From: Pseudomonas graminis
GTDB taxonomy: Bacteria; Pseudomonadota; Gammaproteobacteria; Pseudomonadales; Pseudomonadaceae
Reading direction: 5' to 3'
NCBI RefSeq assembly: GCF_001705435.1
Contig: NZ_MDEN01000066.1
Coordinates: 186,001 to 250,000 of the forward strand
DNA: 64,000 nucleotides
Below are positions 53,317 through 62,554 of this stretch, in pieces. Positions within the stretch are counted from its first letter, which is position 1, and every line of letters begins with the position of its first letter. A program made the position numbers and the translations under genes. The notes under the pieces are model-generated. The model made no database searches. It saw only the letters and a program-made list of their open reading frames with translations, and was not told where the DNA came from.

Positions 53317-54282
53317 TCAATCCTCAAACGCCATTCCATGCCTGGCCTTGGTGGTTTTCACCGCCTCAAGCACCGCCAGCAGGCAGTCATCGCGATACCG
53401 CTCCAGCGCCGCAATGCTGTGGCTACCCAGCTGATCGGAGGTGCCATCGACCACGTCGTCAATCAGCTTGTCGGTCAGCTCCGGTGCCGGAAGATAGGTC
53501 CACGGCAACTGCAACGCCGGACCGAACTGCGCCATGAAGTGACGCATGCCCGCATCGCCACCGGCCAGGGTATAAGTCAGAAAGGTGCCCATGAATGACC
53601 AGCGCAAGCCGGCGCCGAAACGAATCGCGTCATCAATTTCGCCGGTGGTCGCCACCCCGTCATTCACCAAATGCAGGGCCTCACGCCACAGCGCCTCGAG
53701 CAAGCGATCCGCAATAAAACCGGGGACCTCTTTACGCACATGCAGCGGTCGCATGCCCAGTGATTCGTAGACCTGAATCGCTGCCTGCACCGCTTCCGGT
53801 GCAGTGTTCTTGCCGCCGACCACTTCCACCAGCGGTAGCAGATAAACCGGGTTAAACGGATGCCCCACCACGCAGCGTTCCGGGTGCGTGGCGCTTTCGT
53901 AAAACTCCGACGGTAGCAGGCCGGAGGTGCTGGAAGCGATGATCGCGTCAGGCTTGGCCGCCGCGCTGATCTTGCTGTGCAGATCCAGCTTGAGGTCAAG
54001 GCGCTCTGGGGCGCTTTCCTGAATGAAGTCGGCGTCGCGAACACACTCTTCGATGGTGTCGACGAAGCGTAGACGTTCCTGGGAGGCGCCCGATGCCAGG
54101 CCCTTTTGCTCAAGCGCTGGCCAGGCGTTGGCGACGCGTTTTCGCAGCGCTGCTTCGGCTCCCGGCGCCGGGTCCCAGGCCACGACGTCCAGGCCATGAG
54201 CCAGCGCGCGCGCCACCCAACCGCTGCCAATGACACCGCTGCCCAAGGCCGCGAAGGTTTTGATGGTGGTGATGAAGGTCAT
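53317..54282 (-). CDS. cdhA: L-carnitine 3-dehydrogenase CdhA
   Basis: A 321-residue NAD-dependent 3-hydroxyacyl-CoA-dehydrogenase-type enzyme. The Rossmann motif is AALGSGVIGSGWVARALAHG, and family blocks are DFIQESAPERLDLK, IASSTSGLLPSEF and VGHPFNPVYLLPLVEVVGG. It oxidises L-carnitine to 3-dehydrocarnitine. It lies between cdhC and cdhB on the same strand, the arrangement of the Pseudomonas carnitine operon. Confidence 0.95.
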   Translation of the reverse strand: MTFITTIKTFAALGSGVIGSGWVARALAHGLDVVAWDPAPGAEAALRKRVANAWPALEQKGLASGASQERLRFVDTIEECVRDADFIQESAPERLDLKLDLHSKISAAAKPDAIIASSTSGLLPSEFYESATHPERCVVGHPFNPVYLLPLVEVVGGKNTAPEAVQAAIQVYESLGMRPLHVRKEVPGFIADRLLEALWREALHLVNDGVATTGEIDDAIRFGAGLRWSFMGTFLTYTLAGGDAGMRHFMAQFGPALQLPWTYLPAPELTDKLIDDVVDGTSDQLGSHSIAALERYRDDCLLAVLEAVKTTKARHGMAFED

Positions 54283-54312
54283 GTCGGTTACTCGAGAAAG
54301 TGTCGAAGCCTT

Positions 54313-54400
54313 TGTGGGAGTGAGCTTGCTCGCGATAGCTACTTATCTGCCCCGATGTGTGACTGACACACCGTTATCGCGAGCAAGCTCACTCCTGCGC
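54313..54400. repeat. REP pair between cdhC and cdhA
   Basis: TGTGGGAGTGAGCTTGCTCG at the left and CGAGCAAGCTCACTCCTGCG at the right form a paired REP of the GAGCAAGCTCAC family, with about 45 bases between. It splits the operon. Confidence 0.88.
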
Positions 54401-54419
54401 GGTAGGATTTGTGTGGGGA

Positions 54420-55307
54420 TCAAAACCGCTTTTTCAGCCCCATCTTCACGCGGCCCTCGGCCGGGGTCAGAACCCGGGCGCCCAGGCGGCTGAGAATCTC
54501 GCTGGCGCGCTCGACCAGCGCGCCGTTGCTGGCGAGCACGCCTTTGTCGAGCCAGATGTTGTCCTCCAGACCGACCCGCACGTTGCCGCCGAGCAATACC
54601 GCCTGCGCAGCCATCGGCATTTGCATGCGCCCGATACCAAAAGCGGCCCACACTGCGTCAGCAGGCAAGTTGTCGACCATGGCTTTCATCGTGGTGGTGT
54701 CCGCCGGCGCGCCCCATGGAATGCCCATGCACAGCTGAAACAGGGGGTTGTCGAGCAAGCCTTCTTTCATCATCTGCTTGGCAAACCACAGGTGGCCGGT
54801 GTCAAAAATCTCCAGCTCGGCTTTCACCCCCAGCTCTTGAATACGCTTGGCCCCCGCCCGCAGTTGCGCGGGTGTGGACACATAAATGGTGTCGCCATCG
54901 CCGAAGTTGAGGGTGCCGCAATCCAGTGTGCAGATTTCCGGCAGCAGCGCTTCGACGTGCGCGAGCCGGGTCAGCGGCCCGACCAGATCGGTGCCGGGGC
55001 CGAAATCGGTCGGACGTTCGCCCGGGCCGATTTCCAGATCGCCGCCCATGCCTGCCGTCAGGTTGACGATGATGTCGATGTCGGCTTCACGGATGCGGTC
55101 CATGGTTTCGCGGTACAGCTCGACGTCACGGCTGAACTTGCCGGTCTCGGGGTCGCGAACATGGCAGTGCACGACGGTCGCCCCGGCCTTCGCGGCCTCG
55201 ACTGCGGCAGCGGCAATCTGCTTGGGCGTGATCGGGACCAGGTGGCTTTTCCCGGTCGTGTCGCCAGCACCGGTCAGTGCGCAGGTGATGATGACGTCGT
55301 GATTCAT
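54420..55307 (-). CDS. cdhC: 3-dehydrocarnitine cleavage enzyme CdhC (BKACE family)
   Basis: A 295-residue beta-keto-acid cleavage enzyme (former DUF849). Zinc-ligand motifs are TVVHCHVRDPETGKF near residue 50 and the later FDTGHLWFAKQMM. It cleaves 3-dehydrocarnitine with acetyl-CoA to betainyl-CoA and acetoacetate. Start MNHDVIITCALTGAG (55307) has AAGGAA 7 bases upstream. It is the first gene of cdhCAB and divergent from cdhR. In P. aeruginosa a solute-binding gene (caiX) sits beside these genes; none is present here. Confidence 0.93.
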   Translation of the reverse strand: MNHDVIITCALTGAGDTTGKSHLVPITPKQIAAAAVEAAKAGATVVHCHVRDPETGKFSRDVELYRETMDRIREADIDIIVNLTAGMGGDLEIGPGERPTDFGPGTDLVGPLTRLAHVEALLPEICTLDCGTLNFGDGDTIYVSTPAQLRAGAKRIQELGVKAELEIFDTGHLWFAKQMMKEGLLDNPLFQLCMGIPWGAPADTTTMKAMVDNLPADAVWAAFGIGRMQMPMAAQAVLLGGNVRVGLEDNIWLDKGVLASNGALVERASEILSRLGARVLTPAEGRVKMGLKKRF

Positions 55308-55556
55308 GGGTAAGGTTCCTTGCAGGCCAGACAGTGACGCGGACGTTTGGGGCCCGCTTTTGAGGTGCAAAGCTACGCAGCGGCGAGCCCGTCAAAACGC
55401 ACAGCGGCGACAAGGTCTTGCACAGCAGCGACCTGTGCGGTTGCTGCCGATCGGTAAAGAGGTGTATTTGATGAGCGGGTCCGGGAAGCGCAATCGTTTT
55501 TGACCCCGCCTCGCGCAAATCGCCCATAGGCTCAAATCCCAAGGAACGCGCCAACG

Positions 55557-56513
55557 ATGTCCCAGGATTTCTACTTTCTGCTCATGCCCGGCTTTTCGAT
55601 GATGGGTTTCGTGTCGGCGCTGGAGCCGCTGCGCGTCGCCAATCGCTTTGGTGGCGAGCTGTTTCGCTGGCACATTCTGAGCGCCGACGGCGGTCCGGTG
55701 ATTGCCAGCAACGGCATGTCGGTGAACGCCGATGCCGCACTGGAGCCACTGAAAAAAGGCGCAACGCTGTGGGTGATGGGCAGCGTTGATCCGCTGAAGT
55801 TTTATACCGGGACGCTGGAACACTGGCTCCGCCGCCTGGACCTGGAAGGCGTGACTCTCGGGGCCATCGACACCGGCAGTTTCGTCCTCGCCCAGGCCGG
55901 TCTGTTGGAGGGCTATCGTTTGACTCTGCACTGGGAAGCGCTGGACGCCTTCAAGGAAACCTATCCCCGGCTGCAAGCAACACAGGAATTGTTCGAGATC
56001 GATCGGCGCCGCATTACGTCGGCTGGCGGCACGGCCTCCATCGACATGATGCTCGACCTCATCGGGCAGGCCCACGGAGCTGACATGGCGATCAAGGTCT
56101 CCGAGCAGTTCGTTCTCGGGCGCATACGTCAGCGCAAAGACCACCAGCGCATGCAGATTGCCACGCGCTACGGCATCAATAACAAGAAACTGGTTCAGGT
56201 GATTGGCGTCATGGAGCAGCACACCGAGCCGCCGCTGAGCACGCTGGAACTGGCGGAAGGGATTCAGGTGACGCGGCGTCAGCTGGAGAGGCTCTTTCGT
56301 CTGCACCTGAACGATACGCCGAGCAACTTCTACCTCGGCCTGCGGCTGGAAAAAGCCAGGCAACTGCTGCGTCAGAGCGACATGAGCGTGCTGGAAGTCA
56401 GTATTGCGTGCGGGTTTGAATCGCCATCGTATTTCACCCGCAGTTACAGGGGGAGGTTTGTGGTGTGCCCGAGGGAGGACCGAGGGCGCACGCGTGAGGT
56501 GAAGACTGTTTGA
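55557..56513 (+). CDS. cdhR: GlxA-type AraC regulator CdhR
   Basis: A 318-residue regulator. The N-terminal DJ-1/PfpI-like sensor is about residues 1-185 (FLLMPGFSMMGFVSALEPLR, GAIDTGSFVLAQAGLLEGYR). The C-terminal AraC DNA-binding domain covers about 215-310 with ISVACGFESPSYFTRSYR-like VSIACGFESPSYFTRSYR. It is divergent from cdhCAB, as for the activator of carnitine catabolism in Pseudomonas. The end (VVCPREDRGRTREVKTV) is usual in layout. AAGGAA lies about 10 bases before ATG. Confidence 0.92.
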   Translation: MSQDFYFLLMPGFSMMGFVSALEPLRVANRFGGELFRWHILSADGGPVIASNGMSVNADAALEPLKKGATLWVMGSVDPLKFYTGTLEHWLRRLDLEGVTLGAIDTGSFVLAQAGLLEGYRLTLHWEALDAFKETYPRLQATQELFEIDRRRITSAGGTASIDMMLDLIGQAHGADMAIKVSEQFVLGRIRQRKDHQRMQIATRYGINNKKLVQVIGVMEQHTEPPLSTLELAEGIQVTRRQLERLFRLHLNDTPSNFYLGLRLEKARQLLRQSDMSVLEVSIACGFESPSYFTRSYRGRFVVCPREDRGRTREVKTV

Positions 56514-56541
56514 CTGCTGATTATTGTCAATTATACTCGCG

Positions 56542-56558
56542 ACTATAAATTATAGTCC
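56542..56558. promoter_or_regulatory. AT-rich palindrome before the orphan ATPase gene
   Basis: GACTATAA and TTATAGTC around a single A, a perfect 8-base inverted repeat 22 bp upstream of the start codon. The surrounding 56515-56580 stretch is strikingly AT-rich for this chromosome. Candidate operator or promoter. Confidence 0.65.
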
Positions 56559-56580
56559 GATCAATAATTGGGTATAAATC

Positions 56581-57756
56581 ATGACCAAACGCACTGGTTT
56601 TGTGTTCAAGCGCACTGGCCTCGCAGCTACTGTCGCAGAAGGTTTAACCGGCGAAGGACTGCACGATTATTCATCAGGATTGTTTCTCGCGGCGCCGCGT
56701 CGCACGGGTAAGAGCACCTTCCTGCGCGAAGACCTGGTTCCGCAGTGTCTGAGCGAAGGCTGGCTGCCAGTGTATGTCGACCTCTGGGCTGATCGTGAAC
56801 AGGACCCCGCAGAGCTGATCAGTGCGGCCATCGCCGTTGCCCTGGTGCCGTACGAAAAGGGCATTCGCAAGCTCGCCAAATCAGCCGGGGTCGACAAACT
56901 CAATTTCCTGCGCACGCTGTCGTGGGACTTCACCACGCCGCAATTGCCAGCGGGCTCGACGTTAACGCAGGCGTTGCAGCTGTTGCACAGTGCGTCGCAG
57001 AAGATGATCGTGCTGATCATCGATGAAGCTCAGCATGCCTTGACCAGTGAGGCCGGGGTCAACGCAATGTTTGCGTTGAAGGCCGCACGGGACGAACTGA
57101 ATCAAGGTCATGAGCAAGGCAACGGCGCCTTGCGGCTAGTGTTGACGGGCTCGAACCGAGACAAGCTGGCCCATCTGGTGCTGAACAAAAACCAGCCTTT
57201 TTATGGATCGAGCATCACGCCGTTTCCGCTGTTGGGCAAAGACTTCACCAAGGCCTACACGGCCCATCTCAACAGCCATCTGGCACTCACCAATCAGTTT
57301 TCCGCGGCCGATATTGACTCCGCATTCGAGCTGGTGGGGCGCCGCCCCGAAATGCTGCGTGCAATCATCGGCGATGTAGCACTTGAGCTCGGAGACGCCG
57401 AGAATCTTGGCCAACTGCTGCATGACAGCGCCCGGTTGCTGCGCGCTGGCGTGTGGGAAGAGTTCGAAAGCGCGTATAACGCCCTGACTTTGCCGCAGCG
57501 CGCAGTGCTGGAGGTGATGGCTGACCGTGCGCGCGATAACCAGCCGTTCGCACCCTTCGCCGATGCAACGTTACTTGCAGTGGGCAAGGCGCTAGAAGCG
57601 CTGGGGAGCGAAGTGGTACCGGGCACTCAGACCATTCAGGCGGCGATCGATGCGCTCCGTGATAAAGAGCTGGTGTGGAAATCCAGTCGCGGCGCGTACG
57701 CCTTGGAAGACAAGGCGCTCGGCGAGTGGCTGCTGCAACGAAGAGAACCCAAGTAA
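56581..57756 (+). CDS. Orphan AAA/STAND-like ATP-binding protein, unknown function
   Basis: A 391-residue ATPase. Walker A is APRRTGKST (residues 38-46), Walker B is VLIIDEAQHA with Asp148 and Glu149, and LVLTGSNRDK is a likely sensor-1 strand. The C-terminal third (about 300-391) contains helices resembling a winged-helix lid, with KALEALGSEVVPGTQTIQAA and DALRDKELVWKSSRG. It resembles ORC1/Cdc6- or archaeal-type AAA proteins in layout. I do not know its function. It stands alone between the carnitine and dimethylglycine blocks with an AT-rich palindromic promoter. It may be horizontally acquired or defence-related; nothing here proves that. Confidence 0.8.
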   Translation: MTKRTGFVFKRTGLAATVAEGLTGEGLHDYSSGLFLAAPRRTGKSTFLREDLVPQCLSEGWLPVYVDLWADREQDPAELISAAIAVALVPYEKGIRKLAKSAGVDKLNFLRTLSWDFTTPQLPAGSTLTQALQLLHSASQKMIVLIIDEAQHALTSEAGVNAMFALKAARDELNQGHEQGNGALRLVLTGSNRDKLAHLVLNKNQPFYGSSITPFPLLGKDFTKAYTAHLNSHLALTNQFSAADIDSAFELVGRRPEMLRAIIGDVALELGDAENLGQLLHDSARLLRAGVWEEFESAYNALTLPQRAVLEVMADRARDNQPFAPFADATLLAVGKALEALGSEVVPGTQTIQAAIDALRDKELVWKSSRGAYALEDKALGEWLLQRREPK

Positions 57757-57765
57757 GCGTAATGC

Positions 57766-58185
57766 TTACTTAGTCTTCATCAACGCCGAGCACGCCGCCT
57801 TGTAAGCCTCATGCTGATATTTGTTCAGCGCTGTCGGCAGCTCAAAGCTGTGCTTCTTCATCTGAGCATTAATCGTCTGAGGCGACAGCAGGATGACGTC
57901 ACAGTCTTCCAGCAGTTGGAAGATGGTTTCGATTTTGAACGTCGTCGGGCCGCCGGCGAACTCGCCTTTCTTGCTGCGTTTTTTGATCGCGATATGGCCG
58001 ATGCCGTTGTCACGCACGAAGGCCTCGATTTGGCGGGCGAGCGCTTTCACGTTGGCGGCCTCATCGTCGTCTTCAAGGGCGATCTTCTTGATTGGCAGTG
58101 GAACGTGTTCGAGCGCGCCGAACGCGCGAGTGGCGACAGCGAAGATGGCCTCGCTGCCTTTGATTTCTACGCCGCAGATGTTCAT
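57766..58185 (-). CDS. DUF3010-family protein
   Basis: A 139-residue cytoplasmic protein I recognise as DUF3010. Key stretches are MNICGVEIKGSEAIFAVATR, GHIAIKKRSKKGEFAGGPTT and ILLSPQTINAQMKKH. The start at 58185 is preferred over 58191 because AAGG then has 7 bases spacing. The RNase-H-like beginning (CGVEIKGSEAIFAV) hints at a nuclease or resolvase-like fold, but the catalytic residues are not evident. It converges on the AAA ATPase with 9 bp between. Confidence 0.8.
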   Translation of the reverse strand: MNICGVEIKGSEAIFAVATRAFGALEHVPLPIKKIALEDDDEAANVKALARQIEAFVRDNGIGHIAIKKRSKKGEFAGGPTTFKIETIFQLLEDCDVILLSPQTINAQMKKHSFELPTALNKYQHEAYKAACSALMKTK

Positions 58186-58232
58186 GTGCATACCTTGAGC
58201 TCGGGAAGGGCGTCAGGGTAGCGCATTCGGGA

Positions 58233-58637
58233 TCACTCAGACTGCGCGACGGTGTCCAGATACTCCGATCGCTCGTCGCTGGCGCGGGTCAGGCAATCGT
58301 TCTGGTCGATGTTGAATTCTTTAGTTCCGGGCTTGGCCGGGAACACTTCAACGGCGCAATCCGCGTCACGCAGTTTTTTCCAGGCTTCCTGGGCCGCCTT
58401 GAGTTTGGTGGCGAATTCCTCGGCCTGGGCCTTGTTCGCCCCGAACTGCGTCTGCACCCGCTCAAGCACGTTCTGCACATTCTCGGTCAGCAGCTTCTCC
58501 GCCGTGTCGCGGCTGTACACCGAGCACTCAAGCGTCTGCTGATCTTCTTCAACGCCGTCACAAGGGTTCGCGGCCGGATTGGATGCAGCGTGTGCGCCTG
58601 TCGCGAATAGAGCCAGAGCCAGAAACATGGTTTTCAT
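58233..58637 (-). CDS. LprI-like (DUF1311) secreted protein
   Basis: A 134-residue protein with a signal peptide (MKTMFLALALFATGAHAASN). The mature part shows the DUF1311/LprI cysteine pattern: NPCDGVEEDQQTLECSVYS, then LRDADCAVEVF and QNDCLTRASDERSEYLD. LprI in mycobacteria is a lysozyme inhibitor; other members are uncharacterised. GGAAAG precedes ATG 58637. It lies 48 bp after DUF3010's start in the opposite order (upstream in transcription). Confidence 0.85.
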   Translation of the reverse strand: MKTMFLALALFATGAHAASNPAANPCDGVEEDQQTLECSVYSRDTAEKLLTENVQNVLERVQTQFGANKAQAEEFATKLKAAQEAWKKLRDADCAVEVFPAKPGTKEFNIDQNDCLTRASDERSEYLDTVAQSE

Positions 58638-58864
58638 TGGGGCTTTCCGAGTCAGAGATGGATTGGATTCTCGCCCAAGCGCGAGGCAATGAACAGGTAT
58701 GAAATGCGGCCGGAAAAAGACCACGTCCCCCCTTTGTCGTTTCTTGACGCTTTCGGCAATTCCCCTGTCGTTTTTGCACCCGGCTCCTCTGACCCTCAGG
58801 CATATGCTGACCCCAAAGCGCCGGCAGACCTTCCGGCCATTAAAGAACTACAGGGGACCGCCTG

Positions 58865-59842
58865 ATGAGCCCAGCCGAATTACACGCCGACAGCATCGTC
58901 ATTGACGGGTTGATCATTGCCAAATGGAACCGTGAGCTGTTCGAGGACATGCGCAAAGGCGGCCTGACCATGGCCAACTGCACAGTTTCGGTGTGGGAAG
59001 GTTTTCAGCAGACCGTCAACAGCATCGCGTCCAGCCAGAAACTGATTCGTGAGAACAGCGACCTGGTGATCCAGGTGCGCAACACCGCTGACATCCGCAA
59101 GGCCAAGGAGCTGGGCAAGACCGGCATCCTGTTCGGCTTCCAGAATGCCCATGCTTTTGAGGACCAGATCGGCTACGTTGAGATCTTCAAACAGCTGGGC
59201 GTGGGCATCGTGCAGATGTGCTACAACACCCAGAATCTGGTGGGCACCGGCTGTTACGAGCGCGACGGCGGCCTGTCGGGTTTCGGGCGTGAAATCGTCG
59301 CTGAGATGAACCGCGTCGGCGTCATGTGCGACCTCTCCCATGTCGGCTCGAAGACCTCCGAGGAAGTCATCCTCGAATCGAAGAAGCCAGTGACCTACTC
59401 TCACTGCCTGCCTTCGGGCCTCAAAGAACACCCGCGCAACAAATCTGACGCGGAGCTGAAGTTCATCGCCGATCACGGCGGCTTTGTCGGTGTGACCATG
59501 TTCGCGCCGTTCCTGGCCAAGGGCATCGATTCGACCATCGACGATTACGCCGAAGCCATCGAGTACGTGATGAACATCGTCGGCGAAGACGCCATCGGCA
59601 TCGGCACTGACTTCACCCAGGGGCACGGCCAGGAATTCTTCGAATACCTGACCCATGACAAAGGCTACGCCCGCCGCCTGACCAACTTCGGCAAGATCAT
59701 CAACCCGCTGGGCATCCGCACCGTCGGCGAATTTCCGAACCTCACCGAGACCCTGCTCAAACGCGGCCATTCCGAGCGCGTGGTGCGCAAGATCATGGGC
59801 GAAAACTGGGTACGCATCCTGGGCGATGTCTGGGGCGAATAA
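58865..59842 (+). CDS. Renal-dipeptidase-family (M19) metallopeptidase of the dimethylglycine operon
   Basis: A 325-residue amidohydrolase-fold dipeptidase. LHADSIVIDGLIIAKWNREL is the N-terminal metal region in altered form, GILFGFQNAHAFEDQIGYVE carries the metal-bridging area, and MCDLSHVGSKTSEEV plus PVTYSHCLPSGLKEHPRN are M19 blocks. It heads the operon with DUF5943, dgcA and dgcB, as in other Pseudomonas. Its physiological substrate is unknown; a link with methylglycine catabolism is inferred from position. Confidence 0.9.
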   Translation: MSPAELHADSIVIDGLIIAKWNRELFEDMRKGGLTMANCTVSVWEGFQQTVNSIASSQKLIRENSDLVIQVRNTADIRKAKELGKTGILFGFQNAHAFEDQIGYVEIFKQLGVGIVQMCYNTQNLVGTGCYERDGGLSGFGREIVAEMNRVGVMCDLSHVGSKTSEEVILESKKPVTYSHCLPSGLKEHPRNKSDAELKFIADHGGFVGVTMFAPFLAKGIDSTIDDYAEAIEYVMNIVGEDAIGIGTDFTQGHGQEFFEYLTHDKGYARRLTNFGKIINPLGIRTVGEFPNLTETLLKRGHSERVVRKIMGENWVRILGDVWGE

Positions 59843-59876
59843 GCCTCCGGATTCACTCGCCGAACACAGAATTTTT

Positions 59877-59898
59877 CCCTCTCCCATCGCGGAGAGGG
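59877..59898 (+). repeat. Perfect hairpin between dipeptidase and DUF5943 genes
   Basis: CCCTCTCC and GGAGAGGG around 6 bases, in the 88-bp gap inside the operon. There is no T run after it, so mRNA stabilisation or attenuation is more likely than termination. Confidence 0.65.
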
Positions 59899-59930
59899 CT
59901 TCCACACGAATTTTCCGGAGTTAAGTTTCC

Positions 59931-60461
59931 ATGGCCAAGATCGCCCCGCAATTGCCAATCGAAGTCGACAGCGAGACCGGTGTCTGGACCTCCGACGCCC
60001 TGCCGATGCTGTACGTGCCGCGCCATTTCTTCGTCAACAACCACATGGGCATCGAAGAAGTACTGGGCGCCGAGGCGTATGCAGAAATCCTTTACAAGGC
60101 CGGCTACAAGTCCGCTTGGCACTGGTGCGAGAAAGAAGCCGAATGCCACGGCATCGAAGGCGTCGCGGTGTTCGAGCACTACATGAATCGTCTGTCCCAG
60201 CGCGGTTGGGGGCTGTTCAAGATTCAGGACATCGATCTGGAAAAAGGCACCGCCAGCGTCAAGCTCGAGCACTCGGCCTTCGTTTACGTCTACGGCAAAG
60301 TGGGGCGCAAGGTCGATTACATGTTCACCGGCTGGTTTGCCGGCGCCATGGACCAGGTCCTGGAAGCCAGCGGCAGCAAAATCCGCACCGTGGCCGAGCA
60401 GGTTTACGGCGGATCCGAAGAAGGCCACGACGACGGCCTGTTTGTCGTCAAGCCGTTGTAA
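59931..60461 (+). CDS. DUF5943 protein of the dimethylglycine operon
   Basis: A 176-residue protein. It opens with APQLPIEVDSETGVWTSDAL and has FVNNHMGIEEVLGAEAYAEI and AGYKSAWHWCEKEAECHG, which resemble a V4R/haem-NO-binding-like fold. The function is unknown. It begins 88 bp after the dipeptidase and 15 bp before dgcA, with ribosome site CCGGAG about 12 bases upstream. The operon position suggests an accessory role in dimethylglycine oxidation. Confidence 0.85.
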   Translation: MAKIAPQLPIEVDSETGVWTSDALPMLYVPRHFFVNNHMGIEEVLGAEAYAEILYKAGYKSAWHWCEKEAECHGIEGVAVFEHYMNRLSQRGWGLFKIQDIDLEKGTASVKLEHSAFVYVYGKVGRKVDYMFTGWFAGAMDQVLEASGSKIRTVAEQVYGGSEEGHDDGLFVVKPL

Positions 60462-60476
60462 GTCGAGGTTTCCGTC

Positions 60477-62537
60477 ATGGCTTTCGAAGCGATGTTTCAA
60501 CCGATTCAGATCGGTAAATTGACCATACGCAACCGCGTATTGAGTACCGCGCACGCCGAGGTCTACGCCACCGACGGCGGCATGACCACCGACCGTTACG
60601 TAAAGTACTACGAGGAGAAAGCCAAAGGCGGCATCGGTCTGGCCATTTGCGGAGGCTCGTCCAGCGTGGCCATCGACAGCCCGCAGGGCTGGTGGAAATC
60701 GGTCAACCTGGCGACCGACAAGATCATTCCGCACTTCCAGAACCTCGCTGACGCCATGCACAAGCACGGCGCCAAGATCATGATCCAGATTACCCACATG
60801 GGGCGTCGCTCCCGTTGGGACGGCGATCATTGGCCGACGCTGATGTCGCCTTCGGGCATCCGCGAGCCCGTACACCGCGCGACCTGCAAAACCATCGAGC
60901 CGGAAGAGATCTGGCGCGTGATCGGCAACTACGCCAGCGCGGCGGCGCGTGCCAAGGCCGGTGGTCTGGACGGCGTCGAGCTGTCGGCAGTGCATCAACA
61001 CATGATCGATCAGTTCTGGAGCCCACGGGTCAACAAGCGTACTGACGAGTGGGGCGGCAGCTTCGAAAACCGCATGCGTTTCGGCCTGGAAGTGATCAAG
61101 GCCGTGCGCAAGGAAGTCGGCCCTGACTTCTGCGTCGGCCTGCGGATATGCGGCGACGAATTTCACCCGGACGGCCTCAGCCACGAGGACATGAAGGAAA
61201 TCGCCAAGTACTACGACCAGACCGGCATGATCGACTTCCTCGGTGTCGTCGGATCAGGATGCGATACCCACAACACCCTGGCCAACGTCATCCCGAACAT
61301 GAGTTATCCACCGGAGCCATTTCTGCATCTGGCGGCCGGCATCAAGGAAGTGGTCAAGGCGCCTGTGCTCCACGCGCAGAACATCAAGGACCCGAATCAG
61401 GCGACGCGCATCCTCGAAGGCGGTTACGTCGACATGGTCGGCATGACCCGCGCGCACATCGCCGACCCGCACCTGATCACCAAGATCAAAATGGGTCAGG
61501 TCGACCAGATCCGTCAGTGCGTCGGTGCCAACTATTGCATCGACCGTCAGTACCAGGGCCTGGACGTGCTGTGCATCCAGAACGCCGCAACGTCCCGCGA
61601 ATACATGGGCGTGCCACACATCATCGAAAAAACCACCGGCGTGAAGCGCAAAGTGGTGATCGTCGGGGCAGGGCCTGCCGGGATGGAAGCGGCGCGCGTC
61701 TCGGCCGAGCGTGGCCACGACGTGACCTTGTTCGAGAAGAAAGACGCCATCGGCGGACAGATCACAACGGCCTCGAAAGCACCGCAGCGCGATCAGATTG
61801 CCGGCATCACGCGCTGGTTTCAGCTTGAACTGGCGCGCCTGAAAGTCGATCTGCGTCTGGGCACGGCGGCGGACATCGCGACCATCATGGACCTGCGTCC
61901 GGACGTGGTGGTGCTGGCGGTGGGCGGTCATCCGTTCATTGAGCAGAACGAGCATTGGGGCGCCGCTGAAGGCTTGGTGGTCAGCAGCTGGGACATCCTC
62001 GACGGCAAAGTCGCGCCGGGCAAGAACGTGCTGGTCTACGACACCATTTGCGAGTTCACCGGCATGTCCACGGCCGACTTCTTGGCGGACAAAGGCTGTC
62101 AGGTCGAGATCGTCACCGATGACATCAAGCCCGGCGTGGCCATCGGTGGTACGTCGTTCCCGACTTACTACCGCAGCATGTACCCGAAGGAAGTGATCAT
62201 GACCGGCGACATGATGCTGGAGAAGGTCTACCGCGAAGGGGACAAGCTGGTCGCGGTGCTGGAGAACGAATACACCGGCGCCAAAGAGGAGCGGGTGGTC
62301 GATCAAGTGGTGGTCGAGAACGGCGTTCGTCCTGACGAGGGGCTCTATTACGGGATGAAGGAAGGTTCGCGCAACAAGGGCCAGATCGACATCGACGCCC
62401 TGTTTGCGATTCAGCCGCAGCCGTCGTTGAGTCAGCCGGGTGACGGGTATCTGCTGTTCCGCATTGGCGACTGCGTGGCTCAACGCAATACCCATGCGGC
62501 GATCTATGACGCACTCAGGCTGTGCAAGGATTTCTAG
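60477..62537 (+). CDS. dgcA: Dimethylglycine demethylase subunit DgcA
   Basis: A 686-residue protein with an old-yellow-enzyme TIM barrel (about 1-370) and a C-terminal FAD/NAD domain. The barrel holds MIQITHMGRRSRWDGD and ELSAVHQHMIDQFWSP. A 4Fe-4S motif uses Cys348, Cys354 and Cys366 plus one neighbour (CVGANYC and LCIQNA). The dinucleotide motif is VVIVGAGPAGMEAARVS at about 390. With DgcB it demethylates dimethylglycine to sarcosine, passing electrons on to an ETF-type carrier. It follows the DUF5943 gene by 15 bp. Confidence 0.93.
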   Translation: MAFEAMFQPIQIGKLTIRNRVLSTAHAEVYATDGGMTTDRYVKYYEEKAKGGIGLAICGGSSSVAIDSPQGWWKSVNLATDKIIPHFQNLADAMHKHGAKIMIQITHMGRRSRWDGDHWPTLMSPSGIREPVHRATCKTIEPEEIWRVIGNYASAAARAKAGGLDGVELSAVHQHMIDQFWSPRVNKRTDEWGGSFENRMRFGLEVIKAVRKEVGPDFCVGLRICGDEFHPDGLSHEDMKEIAKYYDQTGMIDFLGVVGSGCDTHNTLANVIPNMSYPPEPFLHLAAGIKEVVKAPVLHAQNIKDPNQATRILEGGYVDMVGMTRAHIADPHLITKIKMGQVDQIRQCVGANYCIDRQYQGLDVLCIQNAATSREYMGVPHIIEKTTGVKRKVVIVGAGPAGMEAARVSAERGHDVTLFEKKDAIGGQITTASKAPQRDQIAGITRWFQLELARLKVDLRLGTAADIATIMDLRPDVVVLAVGGHPFIEQNEHWGAAEGLVVSSWDILDGKVAPGKNVLVYDTICEFTGMSTADFLADKGCQVEIVTDDIKPGVAIGGTSFPTYYRSMYPKEVIMTGDMMLEKVYREGDKLVAVLENEYTGAKEERVVDQVVVENGVRPDEGLYYGMKEGSRNKGQIDIDALFAIQPQPSLSQPGDGYLLFRIGDCVAQRNTHAAIYDALRLCKDF

Positions 62538-62554
62538 CGGCCGGCACACAACCC

